A stretch of 64,000 nucleotides of DNA from VRUE01 sp035693025 (GCA_035693025.1 DASSHI010000025.1:9168-73167); one strand, 5' to 3'. Positions 8,315 to 17,369 are shown, counted from the first letter of the stretch. The notes: a model not told the origin generated them from the sequence alone. Numbers and translations are program-made.

Positions 8315-9522
8315 CGAGCTGGGCCGATGGATCTGTCTCGGCTTCCGGCGCCGGGCGCGTAATGGCGGATGTCGCGATCGAGGTCGGCCGCGGAAGAGTA
8401 GGCGCCGACGTGCTCGTAGAGCAGCTGTCCGGATGGCGCGAGGAAGATCGTGACCGGCGTTCCTCGAGCAGGCGCGATCGCGCTTACTTCCTCCAGGCTG
8501 GCCGCATAGGAGGGATAGGCGAGGTGCTCTGAGGAGAGCAGCCGGCGTGCGCTTTCGGCGTCGTCTTCGATATCGGCCCCGACGAAGGCGACGCGCGCGC
8601 CGAATTTGGACGACGCGGCCGAGAAGAGGGACATCTCTTCGCGACAGGGCGGGCACCACGATGCCCAGGCATTGAGCACCACGGGGTGGCCATGCAGCCC
8701 TTCCAGCCGTTCGGAGAGGGACCCTCCGCCGACCACGAGCCTTCCCTCGCGTTGCCGGCGAGGGAGGCGGCCGAGGCCGCGGGAGCCGGTCAGCCGGCCC
8801 AGGTCGGAGATCACCCCTCCCACGCTCCAACCCGCCGGGGCGTGAGCGAGGTTCTCGCGGCCTTCGGTGTCGAGCAGCCCGCGCAGCCGGGCGCCGAGCC
8901 GCCCCCCGAGCTGCGGCGGGCCCGTTATCGCCGCTCTCTCGTAGCCGCCCGGCCCGAGCAGGAACACGCCGTCGGTGTGCTCGACGTCGAAGCGCTCGGG
9001 CCCCCCCGTCATCCAGTCGAGCTCGGCGGGCTTCTCCTGCGGCACGCGCTGGAAATGGACGCCGAAGAAGCGCCAGAACCGGCGCAGGCGAGCGACCGAT
9101 CCGGTCCAGATCCGCAACCCGGCCCCGGTCAGGCGCCGGTAGGCACGCAGCCTGCGTGGCGTGTCGCGCCAAGGATCGACGCTGACCGCGACGATCGCGA
9201 CCCGATGCGCGAGGCCGCCGGCGCGCAGGCGCGAGCGGAGGCCGAGCAAAGCTCCCGTCGTAAGCGGGCAGACCTCGTGGCAGAGCGTCATCGTCGGCGC
9301 CAGGACCACCCAGCTCCCGCGCAGCGCCTTCAGGGAGGCCCTGCCCCCGCTCGCATCCCTCAGATGCGAGCGGGGCACGCGCCGGTCGAGGGGAGTACCG
9401 AGGGGAAGAGCTCCACGTCCCACGGCCGCCGTGGTCTGCGGGACCTGGGCGCGCAGGGCGACCGAGAGTCCGAGGAAGGCAACCGCCGCGAGGGCGGCGA
9501 CCCCGAGCCAGGCGCGGTTCAT
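8311..9522 (-). CDS. Sco1/SenC domain fused to a TlpA-type thioredoxin domain
   Basis: A 403-residue secreted or membrane-anchored protein with an N-terminal hydrophobic segment (residues 5-25). Residues about 45-215 form a Sco1/SenC domain with the copper/thiol motif CHEVCP and a downstream DVEHTD region holding the third ligand His. Residues about 255-390 form a TlpA/ResA-like domain with active site WCPPC. Sco proteins deliver copper to, or reduce, the CuA centre of cytochrome oxidase subunit II, and TlpA can act as its reductant. Here both steps sit on one chain, next to ctaG and the oxidase operon. Start ATG 9522 lies 9 bases after a GGGTAG box. Confidence 0.88.
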   Translation of the reverse strand: MNRAWLGVAALAAVAFLGLSVALRAQVPQTTAAVGRGALPLGTPLDRRVPRSHLRDASGGRASLKALRGSWVVLAPTMTLCHEVCPLTTGALLGLRSRLRAGGLAHRVAIVAVSVDPWRDTPRRLRAYRRLTGAGLRIWTGSVARLRRFWRFFGVHFQRVPQEKPAELDWMTGGPERFDVEHTDGVFLLGPGGYERAAITGPPQLGGRLGARLRGLLDTEGRENLAHAPAGWSVGGVISDLGRLTGSRGLGRLPRRQREGRLVVGGGSLSERLEGLHGHPVVLNAWASWCPPCREEMSLFSAASSKFGARVAFVGADIEDDAESARRLLSSEHLAYPSYAASLEEVSAIAPARGTPVTIFLAPSGQLLYEHVGAYSSAADLDRDIRHYAPGAGSRDRSIGPAR

Positions 9523-9531
9523 GGCAACTCG

Positions 9532-9588
9532 CTACCCCGAACCCGCGGCTGCGAAGCGGTCCGCTTGCGATCTCCGGCCGCGGGGTAA
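9532..9588. promoter_or_regulatory. Divergent GCTT-N16-GGGTAG/A promoter pair between the Sco-TlpA gene and ctaG
   Basis: Minus strand: GCTT (9557-9554), 16 bases, GGGTAG (9537-9532), leading to ATG 9522. Plus strand: GCTT (9563-9566), 16 bases, GGGTAA (9583-9588), leading to GTG 9600. The two copper/oxidase assembly genes thus share a short control region with back-to-back boxes. Confidence 0.45.
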
Positions 9589-9599
9589 CAGAGACGACC

Positions 9600-10451
9600 G
9601 TGAGCTTCGAGCCCGTGCCGATCGCAATCGCCCTGCTGATCTGCGCCGCTTACGCGCGCCGCGCCCGCCGGCTCGCCGGCCGTGGCCAGAGGGTGCAGAT
9701 CTGGAAGCAGGCCGCCTTTTACCTGGGCGTCGCCGTCCTGCTCGCGTCGCTGATCTCGCCGATCGACAGCCTGGCCGAGAGCCGCCTCTTCTACGCGCAC
9801 ATGATCCAGCACCTGCTGATCGGGGAAGTGGCGGCCCTGCTGATCGTGCTCGGGCTCAACGGCCCGCTGCTGCGACCGCTCCTCGCCCTTCCTGCCCTCG
9901 GCCACCTGCGCTGGCTGCTCAACCCCCTCGTCGCGCTGCCGCTGTGGGCCTTCAACCTCTACGTCTGGCACCTGCCCCTGCTCTATGAAGCCGCGCTGCA
10001 AAACGACGCGCTCCACATCATCGAGCACGGCTGCTTCTTCTGGGCCGGCATCTTCATGTGGGGGGCGCTGCTCGAGCCGCTTCCCGGCCCGAGCTGGTTC
10101 AGCTCGGGCGCGAAGATGGCCTATGTCCTGATCGTCAGGGCGCTCGGCTGCGGCATTCTCGGCAACACGCTGATCTGGATCGGGACGCCCCTCTATCCCT
10201 ACTACCGAGGGGGCGAGCGTCTCTCCGGGATCGCTCCGCTCACCGACCAGCAGATCGGCGGGGCGATCATGTTCATCTGGGGGGCCTTCGTGACGATCGC
10301 CCTCTTCTCCTGGTTCTTCCTGCGCTGGGCTCGGGAGGCCGAGCTGCGCCAGTCGCTGCTCGAGGGCGGCGCCGACGCCCGCGTGGCTAGTCGAGCTGCG
10401 CGCTACGGACGGCGGCCTCTTGCTCGGCCTGCACCTCCTCCATCCCCTTGA
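9600..10451 (+). CDS. ctaG: caa3-type cytochrome oxidase assembly factor CtaG
   Basis: A 283-residue membrane protein of the caa3_CtaG family with about seven helices. It has the early histidine motif FYAHMIQHLLIGEVAALL near residue 67 and WHLPLLYEAAL ... HIIEHGCFF near residues 125-145. CtaG proteins of this type help to build caa3 oxidases and are thought to supply copper. The GTG start has little Shine-Dalgarno and follows a GGGTAA box. The last 65 bases run through the end of qcrB on the other strand, giving a proline-rich tail, so the two convergent genes overlap. Confidence 0.9.
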   Translation: MSFEPVPIAIALLICAAYARRARRLAGRGQRVQIWKQAAFYLGVAVLLASLISPIDSLAESRLFYAHMIQHLLIGEVAALLIVLGLNGPLLRPLLALPALGHLRWLLNPLVALPLWAFNLYVWHLPLLYEAALQNDALHIIEHGCFFWAGIFMWGALLEPLPGPSWFSSGAKMAYVLIVRALGCGILGNTLIWIGTPLYPYYRGGERLSGIAPLTDQQIGGAIMFIWGAFVTIALFSWFFLRWAREAELRQSLLEGGADARVASRAARYGRRPLARPAPPPSP

Positions 10452-11736
10452 GGGCGAGGCAGAACCGCCAGGCGATCGCGCCGACCACGATCGGGACGAT
10501 CCACACCCCCACCCGGTAGAACCAGAGCTGGCTGACGTAGCTGACGCCGAGGAAGACCAGCAGCCGGTCCGCGGCGCCGGCCATGAAGATCATCACCACC
10601 CAGGTGAGGAAGCCGGCGCCGATCCCGGTGCGGACCGGCGCGTCACGGGGACGGTCGAGGACGTTGTGGGCCCGATGGTCGCCGGTCGCCCGCTTCTCCA
10701 ACCACGGCCACGCCATCAACGCCGCCATCACGACCAGGGGGAACAGTGCGCCGCCCCAGAACGGGTTCGGCACCAACGTCCGGTTCCAGACGACGACGTC
10801 GAAGTGCGGCACGAGGCGAAGCGCCCCGATCAGCCAGCCCAGGTACCAGTCGGGCTGGGCGCCGTTGGTGCCGTCGTAGAGGTGGTAGGGCCCCCAGAGC
10901 CAGATCGGATTGATCTGCACCAGGCCGCCGAGCAGGACCAGCACACCGGCGACCGCGATCATCAACCCCAAGGAGCGTGGAACCTGGCCGGGGAAGGTGG
11001 GAATGCCGACGAGCTTGCGCTCGGAGGGGACCGACTTGCGGCGGAACTGGGTGTGGTGGCGGGAGCTGACCAGCGCCAGGTGGGCGGCGAGCAGCCCGCC
11101 GATCAGCAGCGGCATGATCAGCACGTGGCCGATGTACATCCGCGACCAGAAATCGGGGTCCCCCGGAAAGGGGTGGCCCCAGATCAGCAGCGCCAGGTTG
11201 GCGCCGACGAAGGGGATCGAGAGCGCCACCCCATAGCCGATCGCCAGGCCCATGCCGGAGAGCAGGTCGTCGATCAGCGAGTAGCCGAGGTAGCCCTCGA
11301 GCAGCGTCGCGAAGAGCATCACGATGCCGATCAGGTAGGTCAGCTCACGCGGCTTGCGGTAGGCGCCGGTGAAGAAGACGCGGATCAGGTGCAGGACGAT
11401 CGCGGCGACGAAGACGTCGGCGGCCCAGTGGTGGGTCTGGCGGATCAGCAGCCCCGCCTTGACGTCGAAGGAGAGGTGGACGACCGAGGCGTAGGCCCTG
11501 CTCATCTCCATCCCCCTCAGCGGGGCGTAGCTGCCGTGGTAGACGGTTTTCGCCGTGCTCGGCTCGAAGAAGAAGGTCAGGTAGACGCCGGTGGCGACGA
11601 GGACGATGAAGGCGTAGAGCGCCACCTCCCCCAAGAGGAAGGACCAGTGGTCGGGGAAGACGTAGCGCAGCGTCTTCTTCAGCAGGGGGGCGACGCCGCT
11701 GCGTTCGTCGAGGAAGCGGATCGAGCGGCGGATCAC
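10387..11736 (-). CDS. qcrB: Cytochrome bc complex, cytochrome b subunit (QcrB)
   Basis: A 449-residue cytochrome b with about eight helices. The heme histidines lie in QTHHWAADVFVAAIVLHLIR (second helix) and in the fourth helix near GHVLIMPLLIGGLLAAHL. The quinone-site motif appears as PDWY in a GAQPDWYLGW context, the form seen in actinobacteria in place of PEWY. It oxidises quinol and passes electrons to the Rieske protein and QcrC. It starts at a GTG overlapping the qcrA stop and is the last gene of the oxidase operon. It is shorter at the C terminus than mycobacterial QcrB. Confidence 0.93.
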   Translation of the reverse strand: MIRRSIRFLDERSGVAPLLKKTLRYVFPDHWSFLLGEVALYAFIVLVATGVYLTFFFEPSTAKTVYHGSYAPLRGMEMSRAYASVVHLSFDVKAGLLIRQTHHWAADVFVAAIVLHLIRVFFTGAYRKPRELTYLIGIVMLFATLLEGYLGYSLIDDLLSGMGLAIGYGVALSIPFVGANLALLIWGHPFPGDPDFWSRMYIGHVLIMPLLIGGLLAAHLALVSSRHHTQFRRKSVPSERKLVGIPTFPGQVPRSLGLMIAVAGVLVLLGGLVQINPIWLWGPYHLYDGTNGAQPDWYLGWLIGALRLVPHFDVVVWNRTLVPNPFWGGALFPLVVMAALMAWPWLEKRATGDHRAHNVLDRPRDAPVRTGIGAGFLTWVVMIFMAGAADRLLVFLGVSYVSQLWFYRVGVWIVPIVVGAIAWRFCLALKGMEEVQAEQEAAVRSAQLD

Positions 11737-12722
11737 GCCGTCGGCCTCCGCGTGCGCACGCCCCAGAAGCTGGGCCCGACGGGGGCCGAGAAGTCCCCCC
11801 CGGCGCGCAGCTCCCCCGCCGAGTCGACCAGCAGCGGCAGCTGCGGCAGGTCGCGGCCCGCGGGGCCGAAGATCACCTTGCCGCCGTCGGCCGGGTCGAA
11901 GGTCGAGTAGTGGCAGGGGCAGACGAGCGCCGGCCCGGGCTCGGCCTGGGGGAAGCGCGGCTTGCGGTAGAGGGCGATCGCGCAGCCGGCGTGGGTGCAG
12001 ATCTTCGAGTAGGCGAGGATTCCTTCCGGGGCCCAGTGCTCGCGGCCAGGGGGCAGATCCAGTTCCGCGGGGTTGACCCGGACGACGACCAGCGGCGCCG
12101 CCAGCTCCTCCCGGTAGGCGCCCTCCGGAAAGGCGGTGTAGAAGGTTTCGTACTCGATCTCGTCTGCTTTGTAGGCCCTGCCGTCCTCGTCGACGAGGCG
12201 ACGGTCGCGGCGCCAGGGCGAGTAGTAGAAGGACTCGGTGTCGAGGAACGGCCCGAGCGAGGCGGCCGGGACGACGAGGGCGGCGCCGAGCGCGGCGCCG
12301 GCCGCGCCCGCAGCCCCGATCAGAAGCCGCTTGCGGGTGAAGCCGCCCACGCTCTCACGGCCGATTTGGTCGATCTCCAGCTGCTCTTCTGGATGCTCCA
12401 GCGGCGGGTAGTCCTCTTCCAGCTCCTCCGTCGGGACGAAGGTCTCGCCGGCGTAGATCAGAGCCGCGGCGATCAACAGCAGGCAGCCGCCGAGGCAGAG
12501 GCCAAGCCACTGGGTCGAGTTCGACCAGTCGAGCGCGTAGACGACGATGAACATCAGCGCGCAGGCGGCGGCGGCAAACAGCAGCAGCGCGACCACCAGC
12601 TCCGCCCGCGGTTCGCCGCCCTCCGCCTGGACGATCGGCTCGCGCTTGCGGCGGCGGCCGGCTCCGCGCAGGAACCCCAGCGCCACCAGCAGGGCGAGCT
12701 TCAGCTTCGATCCGAGCCTCAA
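11733..12722 (-). CDS. qcrA: Rieske iron-sulfur protein (QcrA)
   Basis: A 329-residue protein with actinobacterial architecture: two N-terminal helices (about residues 40-95), a third helix after a conserved ESVGGFTRKRLLIG segment, then the Rieske domain. The [2Fe-2S] ligands are in CTHAGC and CPCHYSTFDP. The start is taken as TTG at 12722, which overlaps the qcrC stop (TTGA) and keeps the tight coupling of the operon. Longer versions would read into qcrC. Its partner genes qcrB and qcrC flank it directly. Confidence 0.92.
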   Translation of the reverse strand: MRLGSKLKLALLVALGFLRGAGRRRKREPIVQAEGGEPRAELVVALLLFAAAACALMFIVVYALDWSNSTQWLGLCLGGCLLLIAAALIYAGETFVPTEELEEDYPPLEHPEEQLEIDQIGRESVGGFTRKRLLIGAAGAAGAALGAALVVPAASLGPFLDTESFYYSPWRRDRRLVDEDGRAYKADEIEYETFYTAFPEGAYREELAAPLVVVRVNPAELDLPPGREHWAPEGILAYSKICTHAGCAIALYRKPRFPQAEPGPALVCPCHYSTFDPADGGKVIFGPAGRDLPQLPLLVDSAGELRAGGDFSAPVGPSFWGVRTRRPTA

Positions 12723-13516
12723 GACGACAGCCTCCTTCCGATCACGGCGCAGAGGCCGGCCAGCACGAAGATCGCGACGAACCAGGCGACGATCCCCTCC
12801 GGGACCGGCCCGATGTGGCCGATCCCCCACCCCCCGGCGTCTTCGGGGTGCTTGCTCCTGAGCACGTAGGCGATCAGCTTGTTCAGGTCCTCGTCGCTGA
12901 TCTGGCTCTGCGGGAATTTCGGCATCAGGAACGGGCCGATCCGCACCGCCTCGGCGATCTCGGTCGCGTTGGCGTGCCCCAGCACGGGCACCTTTGCACC
13001 GGGCACGTAGCCGCCTTCGCCGACGATCTGGTGGCAGCCGGCGCAGTGCTCGGTGAACAGGGACATGCCTTCCGGCAGGGACTCGAAGTCAGGTTCCGGC
13101 TCGGGGACCTTCGGCCCGCCGCCGAATGAGGCGACGTAGGCGCTGATCGCGGCGATCTCCCGCGAGTTGAAGAACGGCCGCTGGCGTTCGGGCTCTTCGC
13201 CGGCGTGGCCGAGCGGCATCCGCCCCGTCCGCAGGTAGAAGTCCGGCGCCAGTTCGCCCACCCCGACCAGGTTCGGCCCCTGCCCGGCGATGTCGCCGAC
13301 GCCGCGGTTGTGTGCGGCCAGCACCCCTTCCCCCATCGGCCCGTGGCAGCTGGCGCAGTTGGCGGCGAAGAGGCCGGCGCCCAGCTGCAGCTGCTTCTGC
13401 CCGGCGCCGCCGGTGGGGCGGACGATGCCGCTCGGCGGCTGCGCCTCGGCGATCGCGGCGATCGCCAGTCCGCCGACCAGGACCGTTGCGAGAAGTGCTT
13501 TCCGGCTCCGCCTCAT
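12719..13516 (-). CDS. qcrC: Diheme cytochrome c subunit of the bc complex (QcrC)
   Basis: A 265-residue protein with an N-terminal signal or anchor (residues 5-27), two cytochrome c domains with CASCH (about residue 57) and CAGCH (about residue 160), and a C-terminal membrane helix (GIVAWFVAIFVLAGLCAVIG). A diheme QcrC that hands electrons directly to the oxidase is the hallmark of actinobacterial bcc-aa3 supercomplexes, which work without a soluble cytochrome c. Start ATG 13516 overlaps the preceding stop. Confidence 0.93.
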   Translation of the reverse strand: MRRSRKALLATVLVGGLAIAAIAEAQPPSGIVRPTGGAGQKQLQLGAGLFAANCASCHGPMGEGVLAAHNRGVGDIAGQGPNLVGVGELAPDFYLRTGRMPLGHAGEEPERQRPFFNSREIAAISAYVASFGGGPKVPEPEPDFESLPEGMSLFTEHCAGCHQIVGEGGYVPGAKVPVLGHANATEIAEAVRIGPFLMPKFPQSQISDEDLNKLIAYVLRSKHPEDAGGWGIGHIGPVPEGIVAWFVAIFVLAGLCAVIGRRLSS

Positions 13517-13914
13517 GACTGGTTGCAGACGTGGAAGGTGAGGATGCCGGCGCAGCTCATCAGGATCAGCGCCAGGAAGAGGACCGAAACGGTCATCCCG
13601 ACCGCGGCGAGGAAAGCGACGCGGCCGGGGGGCGGCGGGTCGTGACGGTCGCCGTGGCGCCGGAACAGCCAGACCGAGGTGAGGCCCGCCGCGACGGCCG
13701 CCGCCGCCGCCGGCGCGGTGATGACGATCGCCCAGACGCTGAGCGAGATCCCCCACTCGCCGCCGGTGGGGCTGCAGGCGGCCTGGGTCAGCCAGTAGCC
13801 GATGCCGAGCTGCGCGGCATAGGCCAGCGGAGCGCCGAGCACGGCGAACCAGAGGACCGGCGAGACCGGCGACTCGGGGGGAATCCGCTCCAGTATCGGT
13901 CTGAGCGCCCTCAT
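13513..13914 (-). CDS. Small membrane protein of the oxidase operon, function unknown
   Basis: A 133-residue protein with three or four hydrophobic helices, a central basic and proline-rich loop (RRHGDRHDPPPPGR) and two cysteines near the C terminus (MSCAGILTFHVCNQS). I do not recognise a family. It sits between ctaE and qcrC with ATGA overlaps on both sides, so it is made with the respiratory complexes and could be a small oxidase or supercomplex subunit. Its position and sequence do not match mycobacterial CtaF. Confidence 0.75.
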   Translation of the reverse strand: MRALRPILERIPPESPVSPVLWFAVLGAPLAYAAQLGIGYWLTQAACSPTGGEWGISLSVWAIVITAPAAAAAVAAGLTSVWLFRRHGDRHDPPPPGRVAFLAAVGMTVSVLFLALILMSCAGILTFHVCNQS

Positions 13915-14531
13915 AGCGACGGGTAGAGCTGGGTGAGGACCACGGCGACGGCGGCCACGCTGACGAAGTACCAGTAGAAGGCGGCCACCCGCAGCGCGAT
14001 CAGCCGGTAGTTGGTGATGCCGCGCGAGAGTTTCCAGAGCAGCCAGGCGTCGATCGCCAGCCCCACCGCGACGTGCGCGTGGTGGACGGTGATCAGCGCG
14101 TAGTAGATCGAGCCGTAGGCGTTCGCCTGGGGGCTGAAGGAGTGCAGGTCGTCGACCATCAGGTGGATCTGCAGGCCGAGGTAGGTCGCCTGGACGACGG
14201 TCGCGAGGAGGAGCAGCCACCAGGCGGCGCGGACGACGCCGGCCTTCGCCGCCTTGACCGAGAGGAACATCGGGATCGAGGTGGCGACGAGCATCGCGGT
14301 AAAGAGGAGAGGCAGCGTCACCGAGGGCTTCTCGATGCCGCCGAGCGGCCATTCGCTGGTCCTGAAGCGCAGGTAGAAGTAGGTGGCGATCAGGCAGGCG
14401 AAGAGCGTCACCTCGGTGGCGATGACGAGGGCCGCGCCCCACCAGCCGCTCGCCTGCGTCCGGCGCTCCCTGTCGACGACCTCGACCGCCCCGGGGCCTT
14501 CGGCCTCCATGCTGCGCGGGACGGAGCTCAT
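13911..14531 (-). CDS. ctaE: Cytochrome c oxidase subunit III
   Basis: A 206-residue subunit III of heme-copper oxidase with five helices, as in other actinobacterial CtaE. Typical features are WWGAALVIATEVTLFACLIATYFYLR at the first helix and HHAHVAVGLAIDAWLL in the third. It stabilises the oxidase core. Start ATG 14531 follows the ctaD stop by 7 bases. Confidence 0.93.
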   Translation of the reverse strand: MSSVPRSMEAEGPGAVEVVDRERRTQASGWWGAALVIATEVTLFACLIATYFYLRFRTSEWPLGGIEKPSVTLPLLFTAMLVATSIPMFLSVKAAKAGVVRAAWWLLLLATVVQATYLGLQIHLMVDDLHSFSPQANAYGSIYYALITVHHAHVAVGLAIDAWLLWKLSRGITNYRLIALRVAAFYWYFVSVAAVAVVLTQLYPSL

Positions 14532-14538
14532 CGAAGCC

Positions 14539-16443
14539 TCATGCCTCCTCCGGCTCCTTGAGGTGGAAGCCGCCAACGGTGGCCGCGAGGATCGCCACGA
14601 AGATCGCCGCCCCCACCCACTGCTGCAGGAGGATCATCGCGAAGACCCCGGTCATCGCCAGGGCGACCAGCGGCGGCCAGGCGGAGTGCGAGGGCATCTC
14701 GAGGATCTCGTCCCACTCGGCGTCGACCGCGGTGCTGGCCGGCGTCTCGTGCCCCCGTTCGAGCGTTTTCCGTCCGAGCTCGAGGTTGCGCGCGTCCTCT
14801 TCGCGATCCTCCTTGTCCCACATCGCGTACGGGCTCGAGACCTTGGGGATGACCGCGTAGTTGTACTCGGGCGGCGGCGAGGTCGTCGACCACTCCAGCG
14901 TGTCGCCTCCCCACGGGTCGTTGCCGGCTCGCTCGCCCCTGAAGATGCTGACCGCGAGGTTGGCGAAGACCGAGATCAGGCCCAGCGCGAGCAGGTAGGC
15001 CCCCAGCGTCTCGATCAGGTTCAGCCCGGTCCAGCCCATGTCGGGGCCGTAGGTGTAGTCCCGCCGCGGCATCCCGTCCAAGCCGAGGATGTGCATCGGG
15101 AAGAAGGTGATGTTGGTGCCGACGAAGGTCAGCCAGAAGCTGACCTGGCCCCAGCGCTCGTAGTACATGCGGCCGCTGACCTTCGGGAACCAGTAGTACA
15201 TCCCGCCGAGGAGGGGGAAGACGGCGGCGCCGAAGATCACGTAATGGAAGTGGGCGACGACGTAGTAGGTGTCGGTCGTCTGCTGGTCGAAGGGGATGGC
15301 GGCGAAGGTGACGCCGGAAAGGCCGCCGAGGATGAAGAGGACGATGAAGCCGACGATCCAGAGCAGCGGCGTCTTGAAGCGCGGCGTGCCGGTGACGATC
15401 GTGGTGATCCAGGAGAACAGCTGGATGCCGCTGGGGATGACGATCACCAGGCTGGCGGCGGCGAAGTAGATCGCCGTCGCACTGGCAAGGCCGACGGCGA
15501 ACATATGGTGCGCCCAGACCCCGAAGCCGAGGAAGGCGACGAGGATCTCGGCCAGGGCCACCAGTGGGAAGGCGACCATCCTCCGCCGCACGAAGGTGGG
15601 GATGATCGAGGTCGCGATGCCGAAGGCGGGCAGGATGATGATGTAGACCTCGGGATGGCCGAAGATCCAGAAGAGGTTCTGCCAGAGGATCGGGGCGCCG
15701 CCCGCCGAGGGGATGAAGAAGTGGAACCCCAGCAGCCGTTCGAGCTCGAGCAGGATCAGGGCGGTGCTGAGCGCCGGCAGGGCGAAGATCAGGGCGAAGG
15801 AGACGGCGAGGAAAGCGAAGCAGAACAGCGGCATCCTGTTCAGCGACATCCCGGGCGCCCGCAGCTTGAAGATCGTGACGATGGCGTTGATCGCGCCGAG
15901 CGTGGTCGAGATGCCGACGAAGAGCAGCGAGAGCGCGTAGAAGTCGATCCCGGGGCCCGGGCTGTAGGCCTTGGAGGCGAGCGGGACGTAGTCGAACCAG
16001 CCGGCGCTGGGGGCGTTGCCGCTGAAGACGCCGACGTAGAGGAAGGTGCCGGCGCAGAGGAAGATCCAGTAGGAGAGCGCGTTGAGGCGCGGGAAGGCCA
16101 TGTCGCGGGCGCCGATCATCAGCGGGATCAGGTAGTTGCCGAAGGCGCCCAGCGAGATCGGCACGACGAAGAAGAAGATCATCGTCGTCCCGTGGGTCGA
16201 CATCATTTCGTTGAAGGTCGCCGGGTCGAGCGTCGACTGGTTGGGGCCGATCAGCTGGGTGCGGATCAGCAGCGCCTCGACCCCGCCGGCGCCGAAGAAG
16301 AAGAGCGAGGTGAAGAAGTAGAGGATGCCGATCCGCTTGTGGTCGACGGTGGTGAGCCAGCCGAGCAGGCCGGGGCTCTCCTTCCAGATCCGCTCGAGCC
16401 GGTCGACGCGAACGCTCGCGGCCGGCGGGGTCGAGATGCTCAT
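14539..16443 (-). CDS. ctaD: Cytochrome c oxidase subunit I
   Basis: A 634-residue heme-copper oxidase core. It reduces O2 and pumps protons. Ligands are seen in STHGTTMIFFF (low-spin heme), GHPEVYIIILPAFG (CuB His, the cross-linked Tyr and the D-channel Glu, thus type A) and HFHYVIFG near residue 380 (heme a3 and low-spin heme). After the twelve core helices an acidic soluble stretch is followed by two more hydrophobic segments (ending GGFHLKEPEEA), an extension like that in other caa3 oxidases. ATG 16443 overlaps the ctaC stop (ATGA). Confidence 0.96.
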   Translation of the reverse strand: MSISTPPAASVRVDRLERIWKESPGLLGWLTTVDHKRIGILYFFTSLFFFGAGGVEALLIRTQLIGPNQSTLDPATFNEMMSTHGTTMIFFFVVPISLGAFGNYLIPLMIGARDMAFPRLNALSYWIFLCAGTFLYVGVFSGNAPSAGWFDYVPLASKAYSPGPGIDFYALSLLFVGISTTLGAINAIVTIFKLRAPGMSLNRMPLFCFAFLAVSFALIFALPALSTALILLELERLLGFHFFIPSAGGAPILWQNLFWIFGHPEVYIIILPAFGIATSIIPTFVRRRMVAFPLVALAEILVAFLGFGVWAHHMFAVGLASATAIYFAAASLVIVIPSGIQLFSWITTIVTGTPRFKTPLLWIVGFIVLFILGGLSGVTFAAIPFDQQTTDTYYVVAHFHYVIFGAAVFPLLGGMYYWFPKVSGRMYYERWGQVSFWLTFVGTNITFFPMHILGLDGMPRRDYTYGPDMGWTGLNLIETLGAYLLALGLISVFANLAVSIFRGERAGNDPWGGDTLEWSTTSPPPEYNYAVIPKVSSPYAMWDKEDREEDARNLELGRKTLERGHETPASTAVDAEWDEILEMPSHSAWPPLVALAMTGVFAMILLQQWVGAAIFVAILAATVGGFHLKEPEEA

Positions 16444-17369
16444 TCGAGCTCCGTCAGGTAGGCGACGATCGCGTGGAACTTCTGCGGGCCGAGGCCGAGG
16501 CCGGGCATCTTCGCGCCGGGCTTGACGCTCTGCGGGTTCTGGATCCAGCGAAAGAGGTCGCCGGGCGTGTTGGGGATGGTGTCGGCGGCGAGGGTTTCGC
16601 GGCCGGCAAGGTGAGTCAGGTTCGGGCCCACGGTTCCTTCGGCTCCGGTGCCGGCGATCGTGTGACAGGCGGCGCAGCCGTCTTCCATGAAGTACCGCTG
16701 TCCCTGGCGCGCCTGCGCACCGGTCGGCTCGCGCGCCGGCTGCGCGTTCGCCGACAGCCAGCGCTCGAAAGCACGGCGCGGTTCGGCGTGGACCTCGAAG
16801 GCCATGTGGGCGTGCTGGAGGCCGCAGAACTCCGCGCATTGGCCGCGGTAGACCCCCGGTTCTTCCGCGTACAGTTCGATCCGGTTCGACTGCCCGGGGA
16901 TCATGTCGATCTTGCGATTCAGTTCGGGCACCCAAAACGAGTGGATGACGTCCACGCTGCGGGCGACCAGGTTGACGGGGGTGCGGGCGGGAAGGTGGAT
17001 TTCGTTGGCCGTGACCACGCCGGCGGGGTAACGCGCTTCCCACCACCACTGATGGCCGACCACGGTCACCGTCAGCGCCGTCGAGCTGACCTCGGGAGCG
17101 TCGGTCCTCTTCAACACGTAGAGGTCGGAGACGATGAAGAGCGCGATGAGGATGACGAGGGGAATCGCGATTCCGAAAGCGATCACCAGGCCCGTATTCG
17201 CCCGCTCGCTCTCGCCGAGGAAGGGAAGACCGGGCTTGCCCCGGCGAAACCATCCGACGAGGAGCATCGCCACCGCGCCGAGGAAGACGATCCCCGCGAC
17301 GAGGAGCATCCACCACCAAAGAGTCGCTATATCGTGGGAGGCAGGGCTGTGGGGATTTAGCGGCGACAC
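16440..17369 (-). CDS. ctaC: Cytochrome c oxidase subunit II with fused cytochrome c domain (caa3 type)
   Basis: A 309-residue subunit II: two N-terminal helices, the CuA cupredoxin domain (GHQWWWEARYP, then CAEFCGLQHAHM), and a C-terminal cytochrome c domain with CAACH and PGAKMPGLG. The fused heme makes this a caa3-type oxidase. I place the start at GTG 17369, behind GGGAG, because a promoter box at 17458-17433 would start the mRNA near 17426. An upstream GTG at 17429 would give 20 more residues but falls at or before that point. Confidence 0.92.
   Translation of the reverse strand: MSPLNPHSPASHDIATLWWWMLLVAGIVFLGAVAMLLVGWFRRGKPGLPFLGESERANTGLVIAFGIAIPLVILIALFIVSDLYVLKRTDAPEVSSTALTVTVVGHQWWWEARYPAGVVTANEIHLPARTPVNLVARSVDVIHSFWVPELNRKIDMIPGQSNRIELYAEEPGVYRGQCAEFCGLQHAHMAFEVHAEPRRAFERWLSANAQPAREPTGAQARQGQRYFMEDGCAACHTIAGTGAEGTVGPNLTHLAGRETLAADTIPNTPGDLFRWIQNPQSVKPGAKMPGLGLGPQKFHAIVAYLTELE

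Noticed and set aside
14383..16461. A 692-codon plus-strand frame across ctaE and ctaD
   Set aside because: Composition (Glu/Asp/Arg/Gly-rich, no domains) is that of a frame opposite to membrane protein genes; ctaD is certain.
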